Notes under the pieces: generated by a model | Told to the model about the DNA's origin: nothing | Seen by the model: only the letters and a program-made list of their open reading frames with translations | Database searches by the model: none | Source: Manis javanica | Taxonomy: Eukaryota; Chordata; Mammalia; Pholidota; Manidae | DNA: 64,000 nucleotides | Assembly: GCF_040802235.1 (NCBI RefSeq) | Contig: NC_133166.1 | Coordinates: 5,022,001 to 5,086,000 of the forward strand | Direction: 5' to 3' | Program-made: the position numbers and the translations under genes | In this document: positions 1-12,412 of the stretch, piece after piece | How the letters are laid out: each line of letters begins with the position of its first letter | Numbering within the stretch: position 1 is the stretch's first letter

Positions 1-416
1 TATCGCTAAAGTGAAGGTTCCTATGGTCAGGATTTGCACCTGGCCCTGGTTGGCTGGCTCACTACACACGTGTGGGCAATACATAGTTATCGACTCTATA
101 TAAAGAGCCCCGCCCAGTGCTCTGGGTGACCCGGTGGCATGGCTGCAAGGCTGCAGGAGAGCAGAGAGGAGACTGGAGTGGTGGCAGCGCCGAGGATGAA
201 ACTGAGAAGGCTGCGGGGGTAGAGAGGCTGGGAGGCAGAGACAAAGGAGGATTACAGACCTGCAGACTGTTGGATGCAGATGTAATTCTAGTGCTCGACC
301 TATTGTTGGGAGAACAAGCTGAATAATAAACCCTTTCACCCCAAGGATGTTCCATTGTCATTCCTTGGTCTCATTGAATCCACAGTGAACTTGCCTGGGG
401 CTGAAACCCATCGGCA
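1..416 (+). repeat. Endogenous retroviral LTR (3' part, cut by window edge)
   Basis: The stretch has LTR order on the + strand: a TATA box (TATATAAAG) at 97-105, about 220 bp further an AATAAA at 325-330, a U5-like segment, and an end at CA (415-416). A 5' end beginning TG is not visible, so the element starts outside the window. No primer-binding site or gag follows at 417, which suggests a solo LTR or the 3' LTR of a provirus. Short open frames within it are not viral genes. Confidence 0.75.
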
Positions 417-920
417 AGATGTAATCAAAGAATGTTGGATTTCTTGCTAATCTGGGTATGCTGAGATTTGATTTGAATTAGAAATCTAAAGACAGATGAT
501 GTTTCTTGCACTTGAGGCGTCATGGCACAATTATACTGTACTTGGGTAAAATTATTTTTCGATAAACATTTATTAAGCACCTGCTGTGAGCCGGCCTTTT
601 ATGATGAGTGTTTGGGATGTAGTTATACACAAGAAAGAAGTGGTCCCTGTCATAGCTTGTTAAATCTGTCAGGAAGGAGACAATTAAACAGGGAGTAACA
701 ATGCAGCGTGCTGAGTGTTACAACTGGAGAAGCACAGGGATCTGAGACACCAGAGAATAGGGGAACAAAACCTGGTCAAGGAGCCAGGGAAGGCATCCTC
801 TCAGGAACCACAGTTATTCAGCCGAGATCTGAAGGATTCTGTCCTGCATCACACAACGATTCCTTTCCACCCCTACTATGCTATGCACTTGTACAGTTAC
901 GCAACCGTCGTTATTTTTAA
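417..920. other. Non-coding, weak old-repeat traces
   Basis: No gene is recognised. About 555-620 has the TTTATTAAGCACCTGCTGTG theme shared by old mammalian repeats of the MIR and L2-associated type. Confidence 0.4.
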
Positions 921-924
921 ATCT

Positions 925-1091
925 CTCACTCAGCACTGAGCTCCCGGAGGTCTTGGAGCACTGAGTAAATTTTTAAAAATCTTTATATCCCTAGCACCTC
1001 TCGAAGGGCTCCTACCAACAGTAGGCTTTCAAATGCACGGTTGCTAAGTAAAAAAATCGGAATGAATGAATAAATGAGCGAATGAATGATT
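925..1091 (+). repeat. L2 3' end
   Basis: The typical L2 tail order is visible: a segment resembling 'ctcccggaggtcttggagca', the 'cctagcacct' block, and a terminal GAATGAATGAATAAATGA-type tail at 1060-1090. Confidence 0.6.
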
Positions 1092-1589
1092 GGAGTCCTA
1101 ATTGTACTACATGCAGAAATGCTGGTATTCATCAGCAAGGGCCCAGGATGGATGCTGTGTCCTAGCTAAGCAGTGCCCTCATGCTGCCCTTTTCCACACA
1201 GCCGGGTGATAACACCTGCTAAGTAAGGCTACACTGCCCCTGTGAGGGCAATCCAAGCAGTGCCACATGGACAGGACACCAAAAACCGATTTGGTTTACA
1301 GCTTCCGGCTGGTTAGGGCACTAGCCAGGCAGTCCCAGCGATGAAGAGGGGAAAGACAGACCCTTGCCGGTCCCTTTGCTCAGGTAGCCACCATCCCTAC
1401 TGTACCACAAGGATATGTGGTCTTCACTTCAAAGTGGCAGGCTCGGTAAGAAAACTGAACTGCATTTTCATGGCGTAACTGGGGACACAGAGAAATCGTG
1501 TCACACTCCTTTGCTTACGAGACCTCCAACCACACCCTACCCCTCCCCATTGCCTAGGAAGAGCCCCACGTTGACCCCTGACTTAGTGA

Positions 1590-1810
1590 AGGCTGCTGTA
1601 ACACAGTACCAAGGGTGGGGTAGCTTCACCAACAGAAATGGATTTCTTACCATTCTGGAGAAAGAAAGTCTGAGACCAGGGTACCAGCCTGCTCGGACTC
1701 GGGTGAGAACTCTCCATCTGGGTTGCAGATGACTGTCTCCTTGCTGTGTCCTCACATGGAAAGACAGAGAGATTATTTTATGTCTCTTCTTGTAAGAACA
1801 CTAATTCCAG
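1590..1810 (+). repeat. Old interspersed repeat (same family as 23036-23395)
   Basis: The motif order GGCTGCTGTAACA, TTCTGGAG, GATGACTGTCTCCTTGCTGTG and CTTCTTGTAAGAACACTAAT is that of an old, widespread mammalian repeat. The same order recurs at 23036-23395. I do not name the family with confidence. Confidence 0.55.
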
Positions 1811-1839
1811 TCCTCACTTTATCTGATTGCTAAGCTGAG

Positions 1840-2075
1840 AAGTAGCATAGAATAATGGTTAAGCACATGGGTTTTAAAACCAGTGGCCCCAATTTCACAG
1901 CTGATCTTCTGACTAGCTGTATGATTTTAAGTTACTTATCTTCTTTGTAGCTGTGTCCCCGTTTGTCAGCCTGGAGTGATCACAGCCTTACTGGCTGGGG
2001 CTATATGAGGAATACATATGTATAAGATGTTTATACCTGGGGTAGGCACAATGTAAGCACCCAACAAAAGATGCA
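1840..2075 (+). repeat. MIR SINE
   Basis: The MIR core order is visible: ATAATGGTTAAGCACATGGGTTTTAAAACC..., CTAGCTGTATGATTTTAAGTTACTTATCTT, then the GTAGGCACAATGTAAGCACCCAA end. It is an old tRNA-derived SINE, heavily diverged. Confidence 0.65.
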
Positions 2076-2116
2076 TGTTATTCTCTCAGCTTCCTCCTTT
2101 CTTGACTAACCTATAG

Positions 2117-2303
2117 CAGTGGTTTTTAACTTTAGTACACATCAGAATTATTCAGGGGACTTGTTAAATGACAGATTGCTGGGACCCAACCCCACAATTT
2201 TAATTGAATAGGTTTGGGATGGGGTTGGAGAATTTGCATTTCTATCAAATCCCTAGGTGTTGCTATGAAGCTGGTCCAAGGACTGTTACTTTGAGAACCA
2301 CTG
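2117..2303 (+). mobile_element. MER5A-type hAT DNA transposon remnant
   Basis: A 187-bp non-autonomous element with terminal inverted repeats starting CAGTGGTTTTTAAC and ending GAGAACCACTG. The interior (GATTGCTGGGACCCAACC, GAGAATTTGCATTTCTA) matches MER5A as I know it. The flanking 8-mers ACCTATAG and GCCTACAC share a CCTA core, consistent with a decayed 8-bp target duplication. No transposase. Confidence 0.85.
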
Positions 2304-2509
2304 GCCTACACCATTTTTTTCCATTTTAAAAGTACTATTAAGTTGTTTTTCTTAACATAAGAACCATCAATCTTGCTTTCCACCCTTAGGAACAAGCAGA
2401 CACTTCAACCTGTACTTTGTACAGAGTCATCCTAAATCATACTCCGCAGGTGGAAAATCAGTATATTTAGTGTGTTGCTTGTTCTATAAGAAAGAAGAGG
2501 AAATAAGAA

Positions 2510-3720
2510 TATGATGATATAATACTATTATGTAATATGCAGTTCATATACCAATTTTACCAGTTATCCCCATTATGTCTTTTATAATAATGTTGGGTTT
2601 TATTTATTCCTAATTGAGCATCCAATAGAGAATCGCGCCTTACATTTACTTTTCACAACTCTTTCATGTCCTTTAATCTGAATGACCCCCAGCCTTCTTT
2701 GTCTCTTCTGACATCGATATTGTTGAAAAGCAGACAGGCCAGTCGCTTGGTGGCTTGTCCTTGAACTTGGGTTTGGCAGATCGTCTTCCCATGACCTATT
2801 ACTGTGAAAAGGCATTAAGTTATTTCTGTATATTGTATGGTAGGTACGTTCACTTGTTGGAGATAGCTGCTTTGTACAAACTTAGAGCTTATCCAAAGAT
2901 TTCATCTTTTTACCTCATATTTCTTAGGAATCCAATGGGTATACATTATCTGTTTTACTATGCCTTTTAGCTCAAGCAACATATATATCAATACTGACTT
3001 TTTCTTTCTTAGATGTAGTAAGAAAACCTTTTATTTTTTTTAAAAGAAAGAAAGGAAAAGTGTTTTTTTCCCTAAAGCTTTCTTGAAGGTCAGGGGCTTT
3101 ATCATCGAAAAAGTAGTAAATAGTTATTTGTAGTCTGGGCGAAGCAGCAGCCAGACTTAAAACAGTTGTTTCTGGTTAAGGGTTAGAACAATGAATATTA
3201 GTGTAATTGTTCAGGCTGCTTTTAGTTTCTCTTAATCAGAATTGCTAGATAATAGAATTCAAGAACGTTTTACATGTTATTACTTAGTATGTGTACTGAT
3301 AATCATTTAAAAGTAAAGACTCTTTTGTCATGCAAAAAAAAAGTCACGTAAGTGATGTTATGTCCTCAGTGTCTCATCAGGAAGGATGGTATCAGTTTGT
3401 CCCATTATCAGTGACCTCTCAGCTGCAGTGCTGCGTGCTGTAAATACTTTTTTCCTCCTGTAGTTAATAATCTGTGAGAAGAAAGGTCCAGTCTGTGTAA
3501 AATATGCTCCTCCCCAACAAACTTGCATCTAGGGATTTTAGCATCCCGTGATGATTCTTGCCTAAACCAAATATTAGTATGATGGTTTAAAAATGGTGAT
3601 TTTCTAACTCTATTATGCCTTCTACATTTTTTAGTTGATAGGTTCTATTATAAAGAAAATCATTCCTGTCATCCTTTGTTTTAGTTTCTTTGTTTCTTTT
3701 TATTTTTTTTAGTATCATTA
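2510..3720 (+). repeat. Old L1M-type 3' region, fragmented
   Basis: Blocks at 2525-2830 (ACCAATTTTACCAGTTATCCC..., CTTTAATCTGAATGACCCCC) and 3355-3650 (AGTTTGTCCCATTATCAGTG, GATGATTCTTGCCTAAACC, TTCTACATTTTTTAGTTGAT) occur in the order seen in the better-kept copy at 61680-62400. The sequence between is diverged or foreign. Confidence 0.5.
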
Positions 3721-3724
3721 AGGA

Positions 3725-4110
3725 CTCACAGAAGACGGGAGCTCAGCGGAGAGGGGGAGGCTAAAGACATGGGAGTGTCAGGTGGCGGTACTCCTTGAGA
3801 GCTCTGGAGGAGCTTGGAGAGTAAGGGTGGCATGTGTCCAGGAAGGACACTAAGAGTGTAGGGGGCCCCTGGGGAGCCAGGTCTCAGGAGCTGTGGCAGG
3901 ACAGCATTTCAGTACCGAGGCCAGGCTCAACAGTGTCGAATACCCCAAGGAACAAAGCAGACATCTGCAAAGTCCACTGGATATCCTTGGGGACCCGGGC
4001 CACAGCGATTTCCAGGGGGAGAAGAGTGGCATGGGTGACAAAACCATGCTGTGGTGCATTAAGGAGTCCTTGTGGGGAGTGGAATATGCCGGGTCTACTC
4101 TTCCAATAAG
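3725..4110 (+). repeat. Old interspersed repeat, 3' portion of the family at 17785-19165
   Basis: A purine-rich stretch (AGAGGGGGAGGC..., GAACAAAGCAGACATCTGCA, TCCACTGGATATCC). I recognise it as the downstream part of an old mammalian repeat whose middle is at 17785-19165. The moderate open frames across it have no recognisable product. Confidence 0.4.
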
Positions 4111-4759
4111 CCTGTTTTGAAGGGTAGGGGAGCACTATGAAAGAATCCACAGCGACAGCTAGGTGAAGGCAGAGGTTTTTTATTTTTAAAGCTGAAAGTA
4201 ATTTGCCCACGGAGTGGGGCTGCTAGGAGAAGCAGAAAGGGGAGGTGCTTAGATGAGCAAGAGCCCAGAGGAACCAGAGAGCCGCGGATGGGGACAGAGT
4301 GGTGGGGCGGCCCCAGCAGGGGGAGACTTTCTCTTCCCATCTGGAGGCCTGTGGGCCCCAGGGCCTCGACTTTTCTCTTGGGTGCCTTTCCCTTCTCTAT
4401 AGGATTCCTTCCCCCTCTTTCCAAAACAAACCAGAATGTTCCCTGCTTTCCTAGTATCCCCCTGATGAGCCACGCACAGCACCAGGCAAACCAGAGCACT
4501 GATGAGAGTAGAGCTCAGATTTATGGGTCAGAAAACACCTTTGATTTTTTTTTTTTTTTACTTGACTTCCTGATGCTGTTATCTTCTTGAGAAATTTTCT
4601 CATCTTCAAAATGAGAAAAATGTATCCCCTTTCATAGGTTTTCTGAAAATAAATTAAGATCATATATAAATACACTTTAAAAACTCTAAAGGGAAGTGTG
4701 ATAAGGTGGCTTGCGCATTTTTCATTTTTTGTTTTGGTCTGTTTGTTATTACTGAGGCA

Positions 4760-4900
4760 GAGATTAATGCAACAGTTATTCATCAAAAAGCTTACTGTGT
4801 GCCAGACCCTCTGTTGTTAGGGTTTGGCAATGTTCCGGTGACCAGGAGACCAGCTAGTTGCCAAGAATGTTCTCTACATTCTTGGTTTCTGACTCGCCAG
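4760..4900 (+). repeat. Old interspersed repeat, 5' portion
   Basis: The theme TTATTCATCAAAAAGCTTACTGTGTGCCAGACCC, then GGTGACCAGGAGACC, resembles the start of the old family also seen at 12055 and 17785. Confidence 0.4.
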
Positions 4901-6470
4901 CTCATACAGGATCATGTGCCCTTTGCTGTTTACGGGGGAGAAAAGGGCACATCAACACAGACATGGACGCCGTCTGTGGTTTGGAATTGTGATGAACTGT
5001 AGAATGCAAGTCAGTGAAAGCCAGTCCGCAATTAACACAATGAAGTTGTTGAGAACAGTTTATGATAACTTTCCACTAGGTGACAGCAGAGCCCACGGTA
5101 TTACCTTAATCATTCTTACTCGAGAACAATGAGAATCTTCTGAAAGAGCGTGCCATTCTGGAGAGAGCAATTATTACTAAAACTATGATATATGGCCTTG
5201 AGTTGTCGTTGCTCTCCTGAGATAACGAAACTCCAGATTTTTAAAACAAAGTTTAGCCTTTTACATTCTTAGTCACTTGAATATATAGGAAGAACTACAA
5301 CAACAATAAAAACTAACATTTATAGGCATTTGCCATGTGCCAGACACTTAGAAATGTGCAGGGCCCCTGAGACCACCCTGCTTCTCAGGGTTTCACAGGG
5401 ACTGAAAGTCCTTCCTATAATTTAGAGCTAAGCCTTCCCAGCCCCACTCCTGTAACCATAACACTAACTACACAAATATGTGCTCACACCTTAACTACCC
5501 TGTCTAGAAGGGAAGGAGTTTGGTGAGCATATGAATAGTTTATTCAAGAGCTAAACAGGATTTCATAAACAATTTTCAGTTACAACGGGTGTCCCTCAGA
5601 GCATTTATCTTCATTTTTAAAAACTTTTTTCCTTGGATTCATATCAACCCTCCGTTGGGTTGCCTGCTGGTGGTTCATCCATCATGGGAGTCTACTGAGC
5701 CTCTGCAGACTCAATGGAGTCTTTTTTTCAGGACCTGAGGCTGAGAGGTCAGGGTCCTCATGGTACAAAACCTTAACCATCAGAAAGAAGTGGGAATTAG
5801 AGCAAGTGGCTGGTATTCAACTGTCCCCAGGTGCCTGAATGCTTGCCTTAGTCCTGGAGAGAGTGAGACTTGAGCACAATGCCAGGGCCATCTGGAGCAG
5901 GCTTATGCGTAAGCCATCCCACTCGGTTTGTTCTATCAGAGTATAACTTAGAAACCAGAGAGCTCTTCTAGCTGACTCCTACAGATACCTACACGGCTCC
6001 AGTTTTAAATTATTTTTAAATTATTTCTATCTCTGAAACAATGCTACATAGACAGAATTTCAAAAGGTACAACAGGGCATGCATTGAAAAGTAAGTTTGC
6101 CTTCCCACACCTGTTCCCCACAGGAACCCAGTGAGTCCTCAATTCCCAATTCCTGGTGCTGCCCAGCCCTGTCCCAAGGGAATGCTGCCAGGCTGTGCAG
6201 AGCTGCAGTCCAGATGCTGGCTCCTGACATAGCAGCTTGGGGCAGCTCAGCCAGGGGCACTGTTCAGCACAAACTTACCTCGTGATGGTTTCTCAGGAGC
6301 TAGGGGATCATAGCATGTGGGAAAATGATCTGGGGGAAATCAGGACCTAATGACAAGGTGGCCTATTGTACCCATAGAGCAGTGTGCCCTGGGGAAATTC
6401 AGTGTATATTCAGTTCATAACTGGTGTATGTATAGCAATGGCATATGTTCTCAGATGAAAGTTCAAAAAT
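4901..6470. other. Intergenic DNA without recognised genes
   Basis: No coding features. A short MIR-like piece lies near 5310-5350 (AACATTTATAGGCATTTGCCATGTGCCAGACAC). Nothing else is recognised. Confidence 0.4.
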
Positions 6471-6478
6471 ACATTTAA

Positions 6479-7395
6479 GTCACTTCTCCAAAGAAGAAAT
6501 ACAAATGGCCAACAGGCACATTACTACATCACTAATCATCAGGTAATGCAAATTAAAACCACAGTGAGATATCACCTCACACCAGTTATAATGGCCACTA
6601 TCCAAAAGACAAGGAACAACAAATGCTGGTGAGGATGCGGAGAAAGTGGAACCCTCCTACACTGTTGGTGAGAATGTAAATTGGTTCAACCATTGTGGAA
6701 AGCAATATGGAAGTTTCTCAAAAAACTAAAAATAGAAATACCATTTGACCCAGGAATTCCACTCCTAGGAATTTACCGGAAGAAAACAAGATCCCTGATT
6801 AGAAAAGAATATGCACTCCACATTTATCGCCGCACTATTTACAACAGCCAAGATATGGAAGCAATCTAAGTGTCCATTAACAGATGAGTGGATAAAGAAG
6901 ATGTGGTACATATATACAATGGAATATCATTCAGCCATAAAAAGAAAAGAAATCCTACTATTTGCAACAACATGGATGGAGCTAGAGGGTATTATGCTCA
7001 GTGAAATGAGCTAGGCAGAGAAAGACAAGTGCCAAATGACTTCACTCATTTGTGGAGTATAACAACAAAGTAAAACTGCAGGAACAAAATAGCAGCAGAC
7101 TCGCAGACTCTGAGAAGGGACTAGTAGTTACCAAAGGGAGAAGGATTGGGGAGGTGTGTTGGGGGGTGGGGGAACAAGGGGATTAAGGGGCACTATAATT
7201 GGCAATCACAATATAGGTAGGTCATGGGGAAGGCAGTACAGCACACAGAAGACAAGTAATGACTTTATAGCCACCTACTATGCTGATGGACAGTGACTGC
7301 AGTAGAGGGGTAAGGACTTGAAAATATGGGTGAATGTTGAAACCAGTGTTGTTTATGTGAAACCATCATAAGATTATATATCAATGATACTTAAG
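6479..7395 (+). mobile_element. L1 3' fragment (ORF2 C-terminus and 3' UTR)
   Basis: A 5'-truncated L1 in + orientation. It carries the last part of ORF2, closed by stops at 6870 and 7015, a G-rich polypurine run at 7140-7190, and the lineage-typical 3' end (CTATGCTGATGGACAGTGAC..., then TATATATCAATGATACTTAAG). Flanks 6465-6478 and 7396-7409 agree at 12 of 14 positions, a likely target-site duplication. It cannot be autonomous. Confidence 0.88.
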
Positions 7396-7419
7396 AAAAA
7401 TACACATAAATCTATCTCC

Positions 7420-7560
7420 TTATGTAAGTACATACATATATATATATGAAGTACATATACACATATATACATAGGCACTTAACATGTACAAGTGCACTTA
7501 CATACATATATATATGTGAATATCCATATTATATGTATATGAATATAGATATATATGATA
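7420..7560. repeat. TA/TATG-rich microsatellite
   Basis: Alternating ATATAT, ACATATAT and GTATATGAATAT tracts just past the L1 end; a simple-sequence region. Confidence 0.7.
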
Positions 7561-8814
7561 AAGTGCTTTGCTGCAATATAGAACCCAAGCCCCAGTGTCC
7601 ATTTCCTAACAACCCAAGAATTAGGAATCTCATTGCACAATGTCAGCTGGAGCCACTGGAAGGGACAACCGCTGCAGAGAGGCAGCCAGCCAGCCTAGGT
7701 AAGCACACCCAGCCCCTGGCACTGGTCCTGTGTGTGTCCACACGTGCGAGCATGTGTGCTGACTGACCCAGAACGGACTCAGCTGACACCTGGAATAATT
7801 ATTAAAGGAGTCCTGTTCCAGCCTCAAAAAAACATCTCAAGTTTGTCAATAATATATATGATCATTCTAAATACAGTTCCTCTGTGCTTCTTCTCCTGGA
7901 GACTAGCCATTAGGGTGCTGGAACAATTACAGGCCTCTGAGCTAGTGTGGACTCGGGTGTCTAGCATAATACAGACCCAAGGCTACAACAACTTCCTCTC
8001 CCTGGGGCCTCTTTTGGATCTAGCAGTCCCCTGTTTCTGGAGCCCTTGAGCACAAAAGGACCAATTCTACCTTCAGTCCAGACAATGCAACTCCCTGGCC
8101 TCTCTTCTAAGACTGGCAGTCCTAAATCCCTATATTCCTTTTCTTCAATCAAGATCTGTGCTCACTAGCACAAAGGTAAAGTACTGCTGAGCAGGGTTGA
8201 CATCTCAGGATAATTCTTTTGGCCCCTCTCTAATCCCTCATATGTCATCTGCAACGCAAAAAAGAAAACAGAAGTCTTCCCATAATCCCCAGCTAGAAAT
8301 TTCCAGTGGTTTATATTGTTAAAGCCTATGTCTGGATATATATATAAAGTCTTTTTTTAGAGCTGACTGTTTTCCACCTGATATTTGTGTATCTTCTCTA
8401 GGTAGATAAATCATGGGCTGTAACTAATAATTACATGGATACCCTTCCAATATTTATTTACTTAATCTCTTAAATATTCTTATTTTAGAGTCTAAAACTT
8501 CCGGGATGAAATTGAATAACAAGAGTGATGGCAGGCCTGTCTTCTTCCTAACTTTAGTAGGATGCCTCTACCATAGTCTACCTTAAGAAATGTGTGCTCT
8601 TGCGTTAGGATAGGAATTTGTGTAATGGGAGTATCCTTCTATTCTAAGTTTACCAAAATATTTGCTTTGGTTGTAACTTCCAGAGTAACTTGTCAGTTTC
8701 TTGATTTTCGCATGTGTCCAGATAAATGGCACTGGAACTAAACTTTACTCAGACACTCAACCTTTTCAGCTCTTTCTCTTTATGTAACATAAAATATTAA
8801 CTCCACAGCTCATT
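7561..8814. other. Intergenic DNA without recognised genes
   Basis: Only short, unsupported open frames. No splice-flanked exon or repeat that I can name. Confidence 0.35.
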
Positions 8815-9000
8815 AAAAGCATTGGCTTTAGAATCCAACATAACAGAGGTTAAGCCTGGTTTATGGGGCCTATTATCTTTTCTGAATTTCATTTTCTTTA
8901 TCTGAAAATGGGAATAATAATACTGATTTCACAGCATTGGTGCAGTAACTTATCACATTGCCTAAAATGCAGCAAACTCAATAAATGCGTAACTATAGTT
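8815..9000 (+). repeat. MIR SINE
   Basis: The MIR order is visible: AGCATTGGCTTTAGAATCC, AGGTTAAGCCTGG, the TTTATCTGAAAATGGGAATAATAATAC block and a CTCAATAAATG end. Confidence 0.65.
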
Positions 9001-9150
9001 GTTGTGAATAATTGTTATTATTATTGTATCCTTCAACGGTATCAGAATGGAAAATCTCCTTAGAAAAGACTTCTGAATGAATAACTGTTTTAATTCTAAG
9101 TCTATCTAATCATCATTCTAAGGTCACCATGCTCATTTCTTCAAAGGTAG

Positions 9151-9266
9151 TAGGGTGATCAACTGTCCCAGGTTGCCCAGAATTGAGCGGTTTCCCGAGA
9201 TGAGGGATTTCAGTGATAAAAGCAGGAAAGTCTTGGTCAAATCAGGACACATTGGTCATCCTAGAT
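9151..9266. mobile_element. Short DNA-transposon-like element with inverted ends
   Basis: A 116-bp unit whose left end TAGGGTGATCAACTGTCCC is roughly the reverse complement of its right end (GGACACATTGGTCATCCTA). Interior segments are also imperfectly palindromic. It looks like a small non-autonomous transposon; I do not assign a family name. Confidence 0.55.
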
Positions 9267-9269
9267 TAT

Positions 9270-11430
9270 GAGATCATAATGCTATCTGGTTCCTTTCCTG
9301 TTTTCACCTAATCAGCCAGGGTTCTCAGAAGACAAAACTAGCCTTCAAAGAAAACCATTAAGGACTTGCTGATTGAAAGACATTGTTATCATCACCTCAA
9401 TAATAACAACAATAATTTAAAAAAACATGTAGAAGAGAACTACATCTCTCTTTCTAAAGAACTTCCTAGCAAACCAAGAAAAACATTACTGGGATGATTT
9501 AACAGAAGAATTAGAACACTAAGGATTAGCATTAGGCAGCCAGCTATTGCAGTGAGGAAGGAGGTAGAAAAGAGAAGCTGGGGTACCTGACATATTTTAG
9601 GTAGTATAAATCTGGTTCTCTGATCCTCAGAGGACAGTGTAGTGGTGGTCAGTACCACATGAGGGGTGAGAGGAACAGGAAGAGGTGCAAAAGGGAGGTG
9701 TCTAGTTCCCTTCTAGAGGGGTTGGGGCAAGCCAGGAGGAGATGCTGGCTTCATGGGCTGCAGCGAGGACAGTGGCTGCCCACGTTTGTCCCAGCCTGGA
9801 CTCACATGAGTCATCCCCAGATTGCTCTGAGGGGTGGGTGCAGCCATGGCTGAGAAGATTTGGAAGGACCAAGGTCAGACCTGAATCCCTGAGCTACAGC
9901 ACTGCTGAGAACAGAGGGAGAAGAGCCAAGATAAGGGACATGGTGGGAAACAGAGGTCACAGCTGGGCAGACTCAAAGGGCTCAAGACACTGGCTGTGGA
10001 TACAGCCAAGATACCAGGAGCTCATGTTTACTGGGTGGGGTTCAATAAAGCAAATAAAGGCATAGCGCTGTTCATAGTTTGAATTTGCTGGATGGTAGCT
10101 ATTTTTAGTTTTTGCACTTCGAAAATTAAACAACTTACTTTCCCTAGTATAGAAGCAAGAGAATAAAAGTCAAGAAATGGATGTCTTTACTGTGACTAAA
10201 AGTTGTGCAAGTTGTATTTGTTCCAGCACTTTTTTCCAATCCAAACAGGCATAATGAAAAGACAAGCATTTGCATTTACAAAGGTAATTGCAGAGAAGAA
10301 GAAAGATGTCAGCATGTCTGCCAGGAGGAGGTCACTAATAAGCTCTCATAGGCCTCCTGAGATAGTGTCATAACCTCAATTTATCCGATGCAAACCAAGA
10401 ACCCTAATTTTCTCTATCCATGGGGAGAAAACATATCTCTAGAGATTAGTTCTGTATACTGATCAAACCTGTAAAAGAGATGTACAAACCAGTGCATTTT
10501 TATTTGTAGTTTTAAATTTTTATTGTTTTTATTTTTATTTGTCAATGATGTAATAAAATGAACGAATAAAAGAGGGTCATGCACGGACCAATGGTGATAG
10601 CATGTCACTAAAATAGGATATTGCATAGGCACTTAGCAGTGTCTGCCCCAACAAGGTGTCAATTGATTACTTTTCAATGAGAAATTCCTACCAGAATACT
10701 AAAATCTTTATAATCAGGGTCAAATCCCTTGAAAAGTCCAGTCAAAATCAAGAGCCAGTTAATGCATTCACAAGAAAAAGTTAATTTGTTAGGCAGGAAA
10801 ATAGATATGAGCAGGGTGGAAAGAGAATAAGGGCATAAAGACCACTAGAAGGGACTCAAAAAGTTATCCAATTAAAACTAGAAAAGACCCAGAGTTAATG
10901 AGTTAATCAGTTAAAGCTCAAAAGGCTAGAAGCAACTTGGCCTGGAATGTTTGAATATTCCCCACATAAAGGAGAGTATCTCAGCACAGCCCATGCCTTC
11001 ATTGTGTCAGTTAGATCATGAACTTCCCTTTTACCACACTATCGTCCACACGGTTCCATTAGAACCTACCCCAATATATGACTTTCTCCACCACTCACTC
11101 GACTACTCCAGGGTTGGAACCTGACCCAATGTGATTCAATCACAATTTTTCCTTGGGAAATCTTAAAATCAGAACTGAGAAAATTGGTAATTTTTAGGTA
11201 CCATGTTTCCTGTCAGGTGACCCTGAGAGGCAGAGGAGTTCAGCAAAAACTTGCACAGATGCACAAAGAACAATTATTGGAGAAGGAAATGGGAGTCTCA
11301 GAGGCATCAGGATCAGCTGCTTCCAAGGTCAGTCATATCTCTCTCTTACGGATCTTAATATCCTCATTAAATTCTCCCTTTGGCTTAAGCTAGTTTAAAC
11401 TGGATTCCTTCTCTGTTGAAATAAAAAATT
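9270..11430. other. Intergenic DNA without recognised genes
   Basis: Contains open frames up to about 107 codons but no recognised protein, splice context or RNA gene. Mostly unique-looking sequence. Confidence 0.35.
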
Positions 11431-11449
11431 CCTAATGAATGTGCTCAGT

Positions 11450-11570
11450 GTATTTGATGCTTTCAATGAACAAGGAAGTGTATTAATGCTTTATATACTT
11501 TATCTCATTAAATCTGTACCACAACCTCTGAGGTTGGTAGTAATGTTTTACACATGAAGAAACTTTAGAG
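11450..11570 (+). repeat. MIR fragment
   Basis: CTTTATATACTTTATCTCATTAAATCTG, ACAACCTCTGAGGTTGGTAG and a following ACACATGAAGAAACT block are the MIR core in order. Confidence 0.6.
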
Positions 11571-11589
11571 ATCCAATTACTGTATTAAA

Positions 11590-12000
11590 GACAATGCTAC
11601 CTGGATGTTCCACAAGTGTCTCATATCAACATGTCTAAAACACAACCATATCTCCATCTATAAAATGTGGAAGGCAGTTTTTGCTGCCTGGACTGCTCTT
11701 CTCCTATACATCTAGCCAACTAGTTCCTTCTGACCTTGAGGTGTCAGCTTAAATGTCCTCAGAGAAGACTACCCTGCCTACCTAAACTAAAGTAGGTTCT
11801 CCAGTAGCAACTTACTTTCTTCTTTACCAGCAATTTTAATTATATAGTATTTTGTTTAGATCTTGTGCATGCTCCCATATTAGACTGTGAACTTCACGAT
11901 GGCAGGGACTATACCAGTATTATTTGCCATTACAACCCCTACATCTAGCACAGTTCCTGGCACAGAGAAGGTGCTCCATAAATGTGATTGGATAAATTAA
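11590..12000 (+). repeat. L2 LINE 3' end
   Basis: The L2 order is well kept: CTGACCTTGAGGTGTCAGCTTAAATGTC, TTAGACTGTGAACTTCACGA, GGCAGGGACTATACCAG, CATCTAGCACAGTTCCTGGCAC and GTGCTCCATAAATG. Confidence 0.75.
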
Positions 12001-12054
12001 AGATTTCTAAATATTTCCTTTCATGTATCTATGAAGCTATATATTCAACACCTT

Positions 12055-12260
12055 TCAACACCTATTTATTTATTGAGCAAGTACATGCAGAACACTCTGA
12101 TAGACCCTGTTGAGACAAAAACACAAATAGCTTCTCTCCTACAGGGGCTCACAGCATAGCATAAGACTCAGGGAAATCATTATAATACAAGGGGAAAAGT
12201 GTTACAACAGAGATATGAACAAAGTGCTATGGTTACAAGGAAGGAAGTAAGCAAGATATG
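12055..12260 (+). repeat. Old interspersed repeat, 5' portion
   Basis: Begins TTATTTATTGAGCAAGTACATGCAGAACACT and continues through CTCCTACAGGGGCTCACAGC and a GTGCTATGG block, as at 17785-18010. Same old family, name not assigned. Confidence 0.45.
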
Positions 12261-12360
12261 ATCCAGAAAAGTTAAAAGTGAGGGAAAGAAAGGGATTGCC
12301 ATTCAAGTGGTTAGTCTTGATGTTTCTATTCTGATTAAGCTTTTCCCTATATCCTGTTCC

Positions 12361-12412
12361 AATTTTTTTTATTAAGGTATCATTGATATACACTCTTATG
12401 AAGGTTTACCCC
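12361..12412 (-). mobile_element. Tiny L1 3'-end fragment
   Basis: TTTTTTTTATTAAGGTATCA then TTGATATACACTCTTATGAAGG repeats the antisense 3' terminus of the L1 at 39582-40667. Only about 50 bp are present. Confidence 0.65.

Noticed and set aside
62-361. 99-codon minus-strand open frame in the LTR
   Set aside because: Low-complexity Ser/Pro-rich translation of LTR sequence with no homology that I recognise.
3834-4499. Several overlapping open frames of 75-134 codons
   Set aside because: They lie over an old purine-rich repeat and GC-richer sequence, overlap on both strands and have no splice context or domain.
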